From Dehalococcoidaceae bacterium (GTDB taxonomy: Bacteria > Chloroflexota > Dehalococcoidia > Dehalococcoidales > CSSed11-197): a stretch of 36,935 nt of DNA. The DNA lies in NCBI GenBank assembly GCA_016928015.1, contig JAFGLQ010000020.1:1-36935 (forward strand), written 5' to 3'. Every line of letters begins with the position of its first letter. The first letter of the stretch is position 1. The notes under the pieces are model-generated. The model saw only the letters and a program-made list of their open reading frames with translations, made no database searches and was not told the DNA's origin. Positions 27,097 through 35,971 of this stretch are shown here, piece by piece. A program made the translations under genes and the position numbers.

Positions 27097-28980
27097 ATGA
27101 ATAACATACCTGAACAATTAATCTGGATGATACCGGGCCTGCCCCTGGCAGCCTTTGTGGCGCTTTTTATCCTGGTGCGTTCTTTGAAAATACGTTCCAA
27201 CCTGAACGGATACCTGGCAATTGCAGCCACAGCGGCATCCTTCGCCTTGTCACTTTGGGTAGCCGCCGGCTTGTTCAATGCTCCGGCCGAACACGGCATA
27301 ACAGGGTTTGAATGGCTCAACCTGGGCGGCATCCTGGTTATAGAGCTTGGTCTTACTATCAATCCGCTGACGGGTATAATGCTGGTGGTGGTAACACTGG
27401 TAAGCCTTCTGGTTCAAATCTACTCACTCGGATACATGCACGGCTCAAAAAGCCTGAACCGTTATTTCGCCTTCATCTCTCTATTCACCTTCGCCATGCT
27501 GGGCCTGGTAATGGCGGATAATCTCTTGATAATGTTCATGTGCTGGGAACTGGTAGGTTTGTGTTCTTACCTGCTTATCGGTTTCTGGTATCACCGCCCG
27601 GCGGCTGCACAGGCTGCAAGGAAAGCTTTTTTCATTACCCGTATCGGCGATTTCGGTTTTTTGGCAGCTATCCTCCTGCTTTTCACCTCTGCCGGTACCC
27701 TTAATGTTAACGATATTCACGCGGCCGCCATAGCCGGCGCCGTTTCCTCCACAGTCATAACATGGGCAGCTCTGGGTATATTTATGGGCGCCATGGGCAA
27801 ATCAGCCCAGTTTCCTCTTCATACCTGGCTTCCGGATGCCATGGAAGGCCCTACACCTGTCAGCGCCCTGATACACGCCGCTACAATGGTAGCCTCCGGG
27901 GTGTTTCTGGTTGGACGCATGTACCCGCTATTCGAACTGTCCCCAACCGCGCTGAGCACAGTGGCCACAATCGGGGCGGTTACTGCCCTGTTTGCCGGTA
28001 CCATCGCTTTGGTAATGCACGATATTAAAAAGGTACTTGCCTATTCCACCATAAGCCAACTGGGTTATATGATGCTCGGCCTGGGACTGGGCGATGTAGC
28101 CATTGCCCTGTTCCACCTGTTTACCCACGCTTTTTTCAAAGCTCTCCTTTTTATGGGGGCCGGTTCGGTAAACCACTCCACAGGAACTTTCGATATGCGC
28201 AAAATGGGCGGCCTCGCCCGGCTTATGCCCTGGACCTGTGCCACATTTGTAATCGGGTCTCTCAGCCTGTCCGGCATCTGGCCCCTGGCCGGGTTCTTCT
28301 CCAAGGAAGAAATACTTAACAGCGCCCTGTCAAACCAGCCCGTGCTGTTTGCCATGGCTCTTCTTACCGCGTTTATGACGGCTTTTTATATGTTCCGGGT
28401 GGTGTTCCTAACTTTCGGAGGTGAATACCAGAGCCGCCTCAAACCCCATGAATCCGGCAAAGTAATGATTATCCCCATGCTGGTGCTGGCGGTGCTGGCC
28501 GTGTCAGCCGGATGGCTTAACCTTACCGGCAGGTTGACAACCATACTGGGGCACGGCCATGAACAGAGCTGGATATACGGTTTTCTGGGTATCTTTACCC
28601 ATCCGCTGGCATGGATATCACTGGCAGTGGCCGGCAGCGGGATTTTCCTGGCATGGGCGATGTACCAAAAGCGCTGGTTATCAGCCAGGAAAGTCGCCTG
28701 GACTTTCCGTTCCGCTTACACGGTGTTTTTCCACAAATACTGGATCGATGAATTGTACGAAAAATATATCGGAGCAAGGCTTTTCAATAACGGCCTGTTC
28801 AACCTGTTTAACAGATTCGATGCAGTGGTTATCGACGGCACCGTGAACGACGTTGCCGGTTTGAATTTAAAATCAAGCAAAGCCATTCGAACACTACAGA
28901 ACGGCAGGCTTACCCAGTACGGGCTCGTTTTCCTGTTCGGGATAGCCGCCATTGCATTACTGGTCATATTTACAGGCTAA
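27097..28980 (+). CDS. nuoL: NADH-quinone oxidoreductase subunit L
   Basis: CWELVGLCSYLLIGFWYHRPAAAQAARKAFFITRIGDFGFL, GKSAQFPLHTWLPDAMEGPTPVSALIHAATMVASGVFL, KKVLAYSTISQLGYMMLGLG. Confidence 0.96.
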   Translation: MNNIPEQLIWMIPGLPLAAFVALFILVRSLKIRSNLNGYLAIAATAASFALSLWVAAGLFNAPAEHGITGFEWLNLGGILVIELGLTINPLTGIMLVVVTLVSLLVQIYSLGYMHGSKSLNRYFAFISLFTFAMLGLVMADNLLIMFMCWELVGLCSYLLIGFWYHRPAAAQAARKAFFITRIGDFGFLAAILLLFTSAGTLNVNDIHAAAIAGAVSSTVITWAALGIFMGAMGKSAQFPLHTWLPDAMEGPTPVSALIHAATMVASGVFLVGRMYPLFELSPTALSTVATIGAVTALFAGTIALVMHDIKKVLAYSTISQLGYMMLGLGLGDVAIALFHLFTHAFFKALLFMGAGSVNHSTGTFDMRKMGGLARLMPWTCATFVIGSLSLSGIWPLAGFFSKEEILNSALSNQPVLFAMALLTAFMTAFYMFRVVFLTFGGEYQSRLKPHESGKVMIIPMLVLAVLAVSAGWLNLTGRLTTILGHGHEQSWIYGFLGIFTHPLAWISLAVAGSGIFLAWAMYQKRWLSARKVAWTFRSAYTVFFHKYWIDELYEKYIGARLFNNGLFNLFNRFDAVVIDGTVNDVAGLNLKSSKAIRTLQNGRLTQYGLVFLFGIAAIALLVIFTG

Positions 28981-28995
28981 AGGAAAGGGGTAGAT

Positions 28996-30474
28996 TTGGG
29001 AATTCTTTCATTGACAATATTTCTACCGGCTCTCGGAGCTCTGGCTATCGGGGCAATACCCGGCCTTAGCGCCCGTTTCAGCCGCCTTATAGCCCTGGCA
29101 GCCGCCACGGTATCTCTTTGCCTGAGTTTTTACATGTTTGCTGTATATGACTCCGCAGCCGGTGGATTTCAATTCGAAGACTCGTTTCAGTGGATTCCCT
29201 CCATCAACGCCGGCTACCATGTAGGCATTGATGGCCTGAGCCTTCTGCTGGTCCTGCTAACCAGCCTTCTGGGTTTTATATCGGTGCTGGTTTCTTATAA
29301 AACCGAACTCCGTCCACGGGCTTTCTTTGCCTGGCTGCTGCTGCTTGAAACAAGCATTCTGGGCGTATTTTCTTCTCTTGACCTGCTGCTCTTTTTCGTC
29401 TTCTGGGAAATCGAAGTGATTCCCATGTACTTTTTAATCTCCAACTGGGGCAGCGGTCGCAAGGAGTATTCAGCCTTTAAATACGTTCTGTATACACTAT
29501 TCGGCAGCGCATTTATGCTTGCCGGCATAATGGGCCTTTATTTTACCGCCGGTACGTTCAACCTGCCGGAGCTTTACCAGACAGAACTTAGCCTGGTGGC
29601 CGGATCCCTGCCGATGGCCGCCATGTTCTTCCTGCTGATAATCGGTTTTGCAGTTAAACTGCCGGTATTCCCTTTGCATACATGGCTGCCGGATGCCCAC
29701 ACAGATGCGCCTACCGCAGCCAGTATCATGCTTGCCGGTTCGCTCATCAAGATGGGAGGATACGGTATTTTCAGAATCTGCCTGGGGCTTTTCCCCGGCG
29801 AAGCCCAGCACTTTGCGCCTCTTTTTATGGGGCTGGCTATGGTCAGCATCGTTTACGGCGGAGCAATCACCTTAAGGCAAACCGATATAAAGCGCTTGAT
29901 TGCATATTCTTCAGTCAGCCATATGGGTTTCGTCTTGCTGGGCCTTTTTTCGCTTCACTATATCGGGCTTACCGGAGCCTGCCTACAGTTGGTAAGCCAC
30001 GGCCTTATCACGGGTTTGCTCTTTGCCGGCGCCGGAATACTGATGCACAATACTCACGAGCGCCATATAAAGAAACTCGGCGGCCTGGCCCGCCAGATGC
30101 CGGTTCTGGCAGGCGTATTTACCATTGCCAGTATCGGCGCCATGGGGGTGCCCGGTACCAGTGGTTTTATCGCTGAAGTGAGCGTTTTCCTGGGGGCTTT
30201 TTCGGCCAGTTCGATTGCCGGGTCTGCGGTATTTACCATCATTTCCCTTACCGGCATTCTGCTGGCAGCCGCTTACATGCTGACTACGCTGCTCAAGGTT
30301 TTCTTCGGGCCGGCCAAGCCCTCTTTCGACAGCGTCGCCGACCTGACCCGGCTGGAGAAATTCTATTGCGGCCTATTAATCGCCGGGATTTTTCTTATCG
30401 GCCTGTACCCGGCAATAGCTACTGATGTTCTTGAGCCGGCAATTGCCCCGCTGGCTTCATTGTGGGGAGGTTAA
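28996..30474 (+). CDS. nuoM: NADH-quinone oxidoreductase subunit M
   Basis: FFVFWEIEVIPMYFLISNWG, AVKLPVFPLHTWLPDAHTDAPTAASIMLAGSLIKMGGYGI, DIKRLIAYSSVSHMGFVLLG. TTG start. Confidence 0.96.
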   Translation: MGILSLTIFLPALGALAIGAIPGLSARFSRLIALAAATVSLCLSFYMFAVYDSAAGGFQFEDSFQWIPSINAGYHVGIDGLSLLLVLLTSLLGFISVLVSYKTELRPRAFFAWLLLLETSILGVFSSLDLLLFFVFWEIEVIPMYFLISNWGSGRKEYSAFKYVLYTLFGSAFMLAGIMGLYFTAGTFNLPELYQTELSLVAGSLPMAAMFFLLIIGFAVKLPVFPLHTWLPDAHTDAPTAASIMLAGSLIKMGGYGIFRICLGLFPGEAQHFAPLFMGLAMVSIVYGGAITLRQTDIKRLIAYSSVSHMGFVLLGLFSLHYIGLTGACLQLVSHGLITGLLFAGAGILMHNTHERHIKKLGGLARQMPVLAGVFTIASIGAMGVPGTSGFIAEVSVFLGAFSASSIAGSAVFTIISLTGILLAAAYMLTTLLKVFFGPAKPSFDSVADLTRLEKFYCGLLIAGIFLIGLYPAIATDVLEPAIAPLASLWGG

Positions 30475-30480
30475 GCAGAT

Positions 30481-31920
30481 TTGAACTGGCCTTTTATACT
30501 ACCGGAAATCATCATAGCCGTTTCTGCCGTTATTATAATTTTAGCAGACCTGGCCAAGCCCAACCGATGGCTGAGCAGTGTTCTGGCTCTGGCCGGAATT
30601 ACTGCGGCGGCGGTTTTTACCTTTGCCGGTGATTATTCGCAACCCGCGAGTGTTTTTAACGGCATGCTGACCATCGACGGCTGGAGCCAGTTTTTGCGCC
30701 TGCTGCTGCTGGCGGTGAGTCTCGGCGTTCTGGCTGTTTCGATCGAATATTACCGCAAACTTGAATACACCTGGGCGGAATTCCATGCGCTGTCTCTTTT
30801 CGCGCTGGCCGGAATGATGCTTATGTCCAGTGCGGCAGACCTTGTTTCTGCCTTTATAGCCATAGAAATCACCGCTATTTCCTTCTTTGTAATGGTCGGG
30901 ATGTTGAAAGATGCCCGTTCCAGCGAAGCGTCTCTGAAAATGATGCTCATCGGCGGTATTGCCTCCGCGATAATGCTTTATGGTATGGCGCTGGTATTCG
31001 GTTCTACCGCAGGTACCCGGTTAAATGAAATCAGCCTGGCAATCGGTGGTATGTCGAACCCGTCCGCCGGGTTATTACTGGGCATGCTGCTCTTGCTGGC
31101 CGGTTTATTGTTTGAAGCAGCAGCAGTTCCCTTTCACATGTGGGCACCCGATGCTTATGAGGGAGCACCTACACCGATTACGCTGTACCTCTCCGCAGCC
31201 TCAAAGATAGCCGGCATAGCCATTATCGCCCGCGTGTTTACCACTGCCTTCAGCCAGCCTCAGAACCTGAGCGCCGACTGGGGCGTGGTGGCAGCGGTGA
31301 TAAGCGCCCTGACCATGACCCTGGGAAATATCTTGGCGCTTTCTCAAACCAACATCAAGCGCCTGCTTGCATATTCCGGCATTGCTCATACCGGTTATAT
31401 GCTGATAGGTATTTCGGTTATAGGTCTGAGCCAGGGGTCGGCCGGCCAGGCCAACCTGCTTTTTTACATGGCGGCTTTTGCACTGGCGGAGTTGAGCGTA
31501 TTTTCCATGGTTATCGTGATTACCAGGTACCTGAAGACGGATGAAATTTCCGGTTTCGCCGGTCTCTCCCGTCGTTCTCCACGAATGTTTGCCTTGCTTT
31601 GCGTGGGCTTGTTTTCTCTCACCGGCCTGCCGCCGACAGCCGGTTTTATGGCCAAGCTTTTTATCTTCACCGGCGCCGTTAACCACGGGTTGCTGTGGCT
31701 TATAATCATCGCCGTGCTCAACACGGTTATATCAGCCTATTACTACCTTAAGATAATTAAGGTAATGTGGATGGATGAACCAGCAGGCTCTGGCGAAATA
31801 AGGCCGGGTACCCCTGCCGGTATGGTGGCTTTTATCAGCGCTGCCGGTATCATACTGCTTGGCATCGCCCCCTATATGTTGTTAAAACTGGCCGAAGGCT
31901 CGCTGTTAAGCCTGCCTTAG
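30481..31920 (+). CDS. nuoN: NADH-quinone oxidoreductase subunit N
   Basis: AAAVPFHMWAPDAYEGAPTPITLYLSAASKIAGIAI, TNIKRLLAYSGIAHTGYMLIG, FSLTGLPPTAGFMAKLFIF. TTG start. Confidence 0.95.
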   Translation: MNWPFILPEIIIAVSAVIIILADLAKPNRWLSSVLALAGITAAAVFTFAGDYSQPASVFNGMLTIDGWSQFLRLLLLAVSLGVLAVSIEYYRKLEYTWAEFHALSLFALAGMMLMSSAADLVSAFIAIEITAISFFVMVGMLKDARSSEASLKMMLIGGIASAIMLYGMALVFGSTAGTRLNEISLAIGGMSNPSAGLLLGMLLLLAGLLFEAAAVPFHMWAPDAYEGAPTPITLYLSAASKIAGIAIIARVFTTAFSQPQNLSADWGVVAAVISALTMTLGNILALSQTNIKRLLAYSGIAHTGYMLIGISVIGLSQGSAGQANLLFYMAAFALAELSVFSMVIVITRYLKTDEISGFAGLSRRSPRMFALLCVGLFSLTGLPPTAGFMAKLFIFTGAVNHGLLWLIIIAVLNTVISAYYYLKIIKVMWMDEPAGSGEIRPGTPAGMVAFISAAGIILLGIAPYMLLKLAEGSLLSLP

Positions 31921-31942
31921 CGGCTGTATATTAGAGCGGAAT

Positions 31943-32734
31943 ATGCTGACAGACTGCCACGCCCATTTATATCTAAAAGAGTTCGACCACGACTTTTCAC
32001 AGGTGCTTGACCGGGCCGCGCACGCGGGCATAGATCGTATGGTCAATGCGGCGATAGACATTGCTTCTTCCAGGAAAGTAATAGACATGGCTACCGCTTT
32101 TCCACCGCTCTATGCTGCTATCGGGATTCACCCTAATTCGTTAGATGCTTTACCTGCCGGGTATATGGACAGGCTGGAACAGATGGCTGCGGAGCCTGAA
32201 GTAGTTGCTATAGGTGAAATAGGCCTGGACTACTACCTCGGCGCCGAGCACAAAGAAGCTCAAATGGCTCTTTTTAAAAATCAGCTGGACCTGGCCGGTT
32301 CAATGGGACTGCCGGTAATACTGCACTGCCGCGATGCTGAAGATGACATGCAGGCGCTGCTTGCTGATTGGATCAGCCGTACTCCCCCCTGCCGGGGCAA
32401 ATGGAGAGGCATCAGGCACTGCTTTAACGCTGATTTGCCGACTGCCGGTTTTTATATCGATGCAGGTTTCATGCTTTCCTTCGGGGGTTACATCGGATAC
32501 CCTTCGTCTACCGGGTTGCGCAGGACCGTCGAACAGATTCCGATTGAAGCAATTCTGCTGGAAACCGACTGCCCCTACCTGCCGCCGCAGGAGTTCCGGA
32601 GGAAAAGAAATGAGCCGGCATACCTTGCCTTTACCGCCCGGGTAATGGCCGAAGTCAAGGGAATGGCCTACCGGGATACTGCCAGAATCACCACCGCCAA
32701 TGCCGGTATATTATTTAATTTCGAGCCTGCCTGA
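31943..32734 (+). CDS. tatD: TatD family deoxyribonuclease
   Basis: TDCHAHLYL metal motif, YAAIGIHPN, VVAIGEIGLDYY, LPVILHCRDAEDD, ILLETDCPYLPPQEFRRKRNEPAYL. Confidence 0.94.
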   Translation: MLTDCHAHLYLKEFDHDFSQVLDRAAHAGIDRMVNAAIDIASSRKVIDMATAFPPLYAAIGIHPNSLDALPAGYMDRLEQMAAEPEVVAIGEIGLDYYLGAEHKEAQMALFKNQLDLAGSMGLPVILHCRDAEDDMQALLADWISRTPPCRGKWRGIRHCFNADLPTAGFYIDAGFMLSFGGYIGYPSSTGLRRTVEQIPIEAILLETDCPYLPPQEFRRKRNEPAYLAFTARVMAEVKGMAYRDTARITTANAGILFNFEPA

Positions 32735-33362
32735 TAACTGTATATGCCGAAGGGCACAAGGCAGCCAGGATACAGCGCTCACACTGCGGCCGCCTGGCTA
32801 TGCAGACCCGCCGCCCGTGCTCTATGAGTAAATATGTTATATGCCCCCAGTGCTCCCGGGGCACAATTTCCATCAGATCATTTTCTATCTTTTCAGGGTC
32901 GTTGTGCCGGCTCAGTCCCAGCAGACGGCTCAGCCTTTTTACATGCGTATCGACAGCTATTCCCTCCCTAACCCCGTAGCCGTTATACAGCACGACATTG
33001 GCGGTTTTACGGGCAACTCCCGGCAGAGTTACCAGTTCGGCCATGGTTTGGGGAACCCTGCCCTGATATTTATCGTATATAATCCCGGCCGCCCCGATAA
33101 TGCTGCGGGCTTTGGCATGATAGAAACCACATGGTTTTATTATCTGCTCCAGCTCTTCGATCTCAGCCCCGGCGTATTGTCCGGCATCGTGGTAGCGGGC
33201 AAAAAGGCGCGGGGTTATCTTGTTTACGGTAACATCGGTGCACTGGGCTGAGAGAATGGTAGCGATTAAAAGCTCCAGGGTATTGGAATAATTGAGGGCT
33301 ATGCGGGCATCGGGGTACTCCTGGTCCAAAAGGATTATTATCCGGCTGATTCGGTTTTTCAT
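32715..33362 (-). CDS. nth: Endonuclease III
   Basis: LLIATILSAQCTDVTVNKITPRLFARY, LVTLPGVARKTANVVLYNGYGVREGIAVDTHVKRLSRLLGL, Fe-S loop CIARRPQCERCILAALCP. Confidence 0.96.
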   Translation of the reverse strand: MKNRISRIIILLDQEYPDARIALNYSNTLELLIATILSAQCTDVTVNKITPRLFARYHDAGQYAGAEIEELEQIIKPCGFYHAKARSIIGAAGIIYDKYQGRVPQTMAELVTLPGVARKTANVVLYNGYGVREGIAVDTHVKRLSRLLGLSRHNDPEKIENDLMEIVPREHWGHITYLLIEHGRRVCIARRPQCERCILAALCPSAYTVIRQARN

Positions 33363-33389
33363 ATTTACCTCAAAATTGCCCGGATAATA

Positions 33390-33422
33390 TTATAGCAGGC
33401 AAAAGCATCTTGCCTGCTATAA
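33390..33422. terminator. Perfect 13-bp hairpin downstream of the zinc-ribbon gene
   Basis: TTATAGCAGGCAA-aagcatc-TTGCCTGCTATAA. A/T-rich flanks on both sides. Confidence 0.6.
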
Positions 33423-33444
33423 TAAACCCCTTTGTAAATCTGGT

Positions 33445-33585
33445 TCAGGCTTTTCCAATCTTAAACATCTTGGTACCACATACCGGGCAAACCCCTTGCG
33501 TGGCGGGACGCCCGTTCTTCATGGTGATACTCCGGGCATCTTTCATTTCCCTCTTGGCACGGCATTTGACGCAGTAACCCTGCAT
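33445..33585 (-). CDS. 46-aa two-CxxC zinc-ribbon protein (DUF5679-like), absent from the supplied ORF track
   Basis: Minus-strand translation MQGYCVKCRAKREMKDARSITMKNGRPATQGVCPVCGTKMFKIGKA*. Strong SD (GGAGGTGAGCA-ATG) and CVKC/CPVC motifs. Confidence 0.85.
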   Translation of the reverse strand: MQGYCVKCRAKREMKDARSITMKNGRPATQGVCPVCGTKMFKIGKA

Positions 33586-33667
33586 TGCTCACCTCCGTAT
33601 GTTTGCTAGATAGCAAGCATAAACCAATTACCCTGCAGTGTCAATAGTTTTTATGTGTAATTTAAAC

Positions 33668-34246
33668 TTATTTTAAACGCTTGCCGACAGCCGCCCAATC
33701 GATGCATCCGAAGAAGGCGTCTATGTAATCAGCCCGTTTGAGGCCATAGTCGGTAATGTAGGCATGCTCGAACACATCCATTACCAGCAGAGGCTCGCAG
33801 CCGGCCAGGTGGCCTGTTTCGTGCTCGTTTATCCACTGGTTGAACAACCAGTTGGAGACAGAGTCCCGGTACAATATGACCCAGCCGATGCCCCTCATCT
33901 TGCCCGTAGCCTTGAAGTCGCTTTCCCACTGCTCGTAACTGCCGAAAGCCTGTTCGAGTAAACGGCCGGCTCCCGAACCGGTGTCCAGGTTCCCGTGTCC
34001 GCCCAGGTTGGTAAAGTACAGTTCATGCAGTCTCATTCCGTTAAACTCAAAACCAAAACGCCGCTTCATTTCAGCATACTCCGGAGAACCGCTACCTCCC
34101 GCACTGGAAAGGGCAGCGATGTTTTCGGCAAGCTTGTTGGTCCCGGCCACGTATCCCTGGTACAGTGTGAAGTGGTTGGAAAGCAATACCTGGCTGAAAC
34201 CCGGCATGCCCTGAAGATGGGAAAAGTCTTTTGCCGTATACGTCAT
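33668..34246 (-). CDS. Fe/Mn superoxide dismutase
   Basis: LSNHFTLYQGYVAGTNKL, MRLHELYFTNLGG, GWVILYRD, MDVFEHAYITDYGLKRADYIDAFFGCIDW. SD AGGAGG before the ATG at 34246. Confidence 0.92.
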   Translation of the reverse strand: MTYTAKDFSHLQGMPGFSQVLLSNHFTLYQGYVAGTNKLAENIAALSSAGGSGSPEYAEMKRRFGFEFNGMRLHELYFTNLGGHGNLDTGSGAGRLLEQAFGSYEQWESDFKATGKMRGIGWVILYRDSVSNWLFNQWINEHETGHLAGCEPLLVMDVFEHAYITDYGLKRADYIDAFFGCIDWAAVGKRLK

Positions 34247-34278
34247 TTCAGGCCTCCTTGATGTATTATCTTCTAATA

Positions 34279-34809
34279 TCACGCACCATCGAGAGAATGA
34301 TGCTCCTTTTGCGCAAACCATCCGGCGGGGTCTTTCAGGTACTCCCGGTAATCGTTAAGCAGCAGATAATGCTCCCTTTCTTCTGCCATTATTTTTTCAA
34401 AAAAACCGCGTTCCAGGTCTGACCCGGCATCATCGGCCAAACTGCTGTAAAGCTCATAGGATTCATTTTCCATCTGCATGGCTTTATCGACGGCTTGTAA
34501 TTCGGTAGCGGCTACCTCTTTGCCGGCTTTCAAATCTGCCAGGCAATCGGCAAAAAAGGTACCCGAGGCGTGTTTTGGACCGGTTTCGGGAATAATGTCA
34601 GCCGGCCAGCCCTGGTTGTCCATAACCCGCTGGTAAATAATCTGAAAGCGCCTGGCATGTTCAGTTTCATCATTTGCCAGAGTTTCAAAGAGCTTCCGGC
34701 CGGCCATACCGGCGCTTTGCCGGGCGGCCTGCTGGTAATACTCTTTACCTTCAGCCTCCATTTTTAACGCATTCTGTAAAGCGACTGCCAACTTTTCTTT
34801 TTCGTTCAT
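34279..34809 (-). CDS. Ferritin-like/rubrerythrin-type diiron protein
   Basis: ALKMEAEGKEYYQQAARQSAGMAGRKLFETLANDETEHARRF and MQMENESYELYSSLADDAGSDLERGFFEKIMAEEREHYLLL: paired ExxH-type motifs. SD AGGAGG before the ATG. Confidence 0.88.
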   Translation of the reverse strand: MNEKEKLAVALQNALKMEAEGKEYYQQAARQSAGMAGRKLFETLANDETEHARRFQIIYQRVMDNQGWPADIIPETGPKHASGTFFADCLADLKAGKEVAATELQAVDKAMQMENESYELYSSLADDAGSDLERGFFEKIMAEEREHYLLLNDYREYLKDPAGWFAQKEHHSLDGA

Positions 34810-34915
34810 CCGGATCCTCCTCAGCAACTTGAATGTTCTGCCTTATTATATGTTATTACCGGCTGGATTTAATGCTACGGATCATAATTCGGGCTGGCCT
34901 CAGTTACGGCTTTCA

Positions 34916-35926
34916 TTATACAATAGACCGAAAATCAACCAGTTCCGAGTACTCGATCAGGCCACTCATCGCTTTTGATGTAATGCCCAGGCCTGCTTCA
35001 ACCGCTGCGGCAACCGGGTTCAATCCGCCGATTAGAACAAGCCCCACTTTTCCCAGACCGACGGGAACCCCGCATACGGGTTTGCCAGCGTCTCCGGTAA
35101 TCAGCGGGGGATTTATGCCAGCGTTTGCCAGGTTCTCGAATACCGAGTTGACGTCATCCATGCAAATGGAGGGCACCTCCCTGAAATTTGCCAGTATCTT
35201 GCCATCACCCCGGTTGAGCACTTCCTGTACGCTGGTCATCTGGCCTGATATGAATATCTCGGACGGGTCCAACGAGGAGCCGCTGTATTCGATAAGGTCA
35301 GTAAACCTGAGCGGCACTTTATTCTTAAACTGCAAGATTCCCCCAAAACGTGAATCTATAGGTATACCGGCCTTCAGCAACACGCCGTTTATGACCAGGC
35401 TGCATACCGTTGCAAATGCCACTTTTGCTTCGGGCACAATCATCTCACCCAGTTTTTCTCCTTCCCGGGCGACTGCTACCAGGTTGGAAGCGCTTAACTT
35501 AACCTTTAACGCCGCCGACATCACTTTCAAAGCCGATTGAAAGTCCTCGATTGACACCAGAGATATGTTAATCGGCAATTTACCCGTTTGAGTAGAGGGA
35601 TTGAAGGTAACCTGATACGATAGCAGTTCGATGCGGTCGATAACGAAGCCTACTTTGTCAGCCACCATGGCGTCTTCAATTTCGGCAAGCCCCTGCGGGG
35701 TAATGACCCTGCCATCCCGGCGGCTTACCTTTGCAGTCAGTTCTCTTTCGTCCATAAGATTGAGATGGTAGCGTACACCGCGTTCGGATAACACGATGCC
35801 GTAATTTTCATTCAGCAGGCGCGCTATGACCTTGCTGCCTACCGCTCGGCGAGAATTGGCAATAATCTTGAGGATGGCCATCCTCTGGCGCTCTACCTCG
35901 ACCCCCTCCTGGTTGACAAGTCTCAT
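34916..35926 (-). CDS. NrpR-type (DUF128) transcriptional regulator, wHTH + one NrpR domain
   Basis: wHTH ILKIIANSRRAVGSKVIARLLNENYGIVLSERGVRYHLNLMDERELTAKVSRRDGRVITPQGLAEI, then a DUF128-like domain (VGKVGLVLIGGLNPVAAAVEAG-type region). Confidence 0.85.
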   Translation of the reverse strand: MRLVNQEGVEVERQRMAILKIIANSRRAVGSKVIARLLNENYGIVLSERGVRYHLNLMDERELTAKVSRRDGRVITPQGLAEIEDAMVADKVGFVIDRIELLSYQVTFNPSTQTGKLPINISLVSIEDFQSALKVMSAALKVKLSASNLVAVAREGEKLGEMIVPEAKVAFATVCSLVINGVLLKAGIPIDSRFGGILQFKNKVPLRFTDLIEYSGSSLDPSEIFISGQMTSVQEVLNRGDGKILANFREVPSICMDDVNSVFENLANAGINPPLITGDAGKPVCGVPVGLGKVGLVLIGGLNPVAAAVEAGLGITSKAMSGLIEYSELVDFRSIV

Positions 35927-35971
35927 CGATTCCTCCCGCTGCCTGTTGCCCTGATGCCGGCTCTGCGCCGG

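Noticed and set aside
31744-31764. Hairpin TACCTTAA-gataa-TTAAGGTA
   Set aside because: Lies inside conserved nuoN coding sequence. No sign of a terminator or regulatory role.
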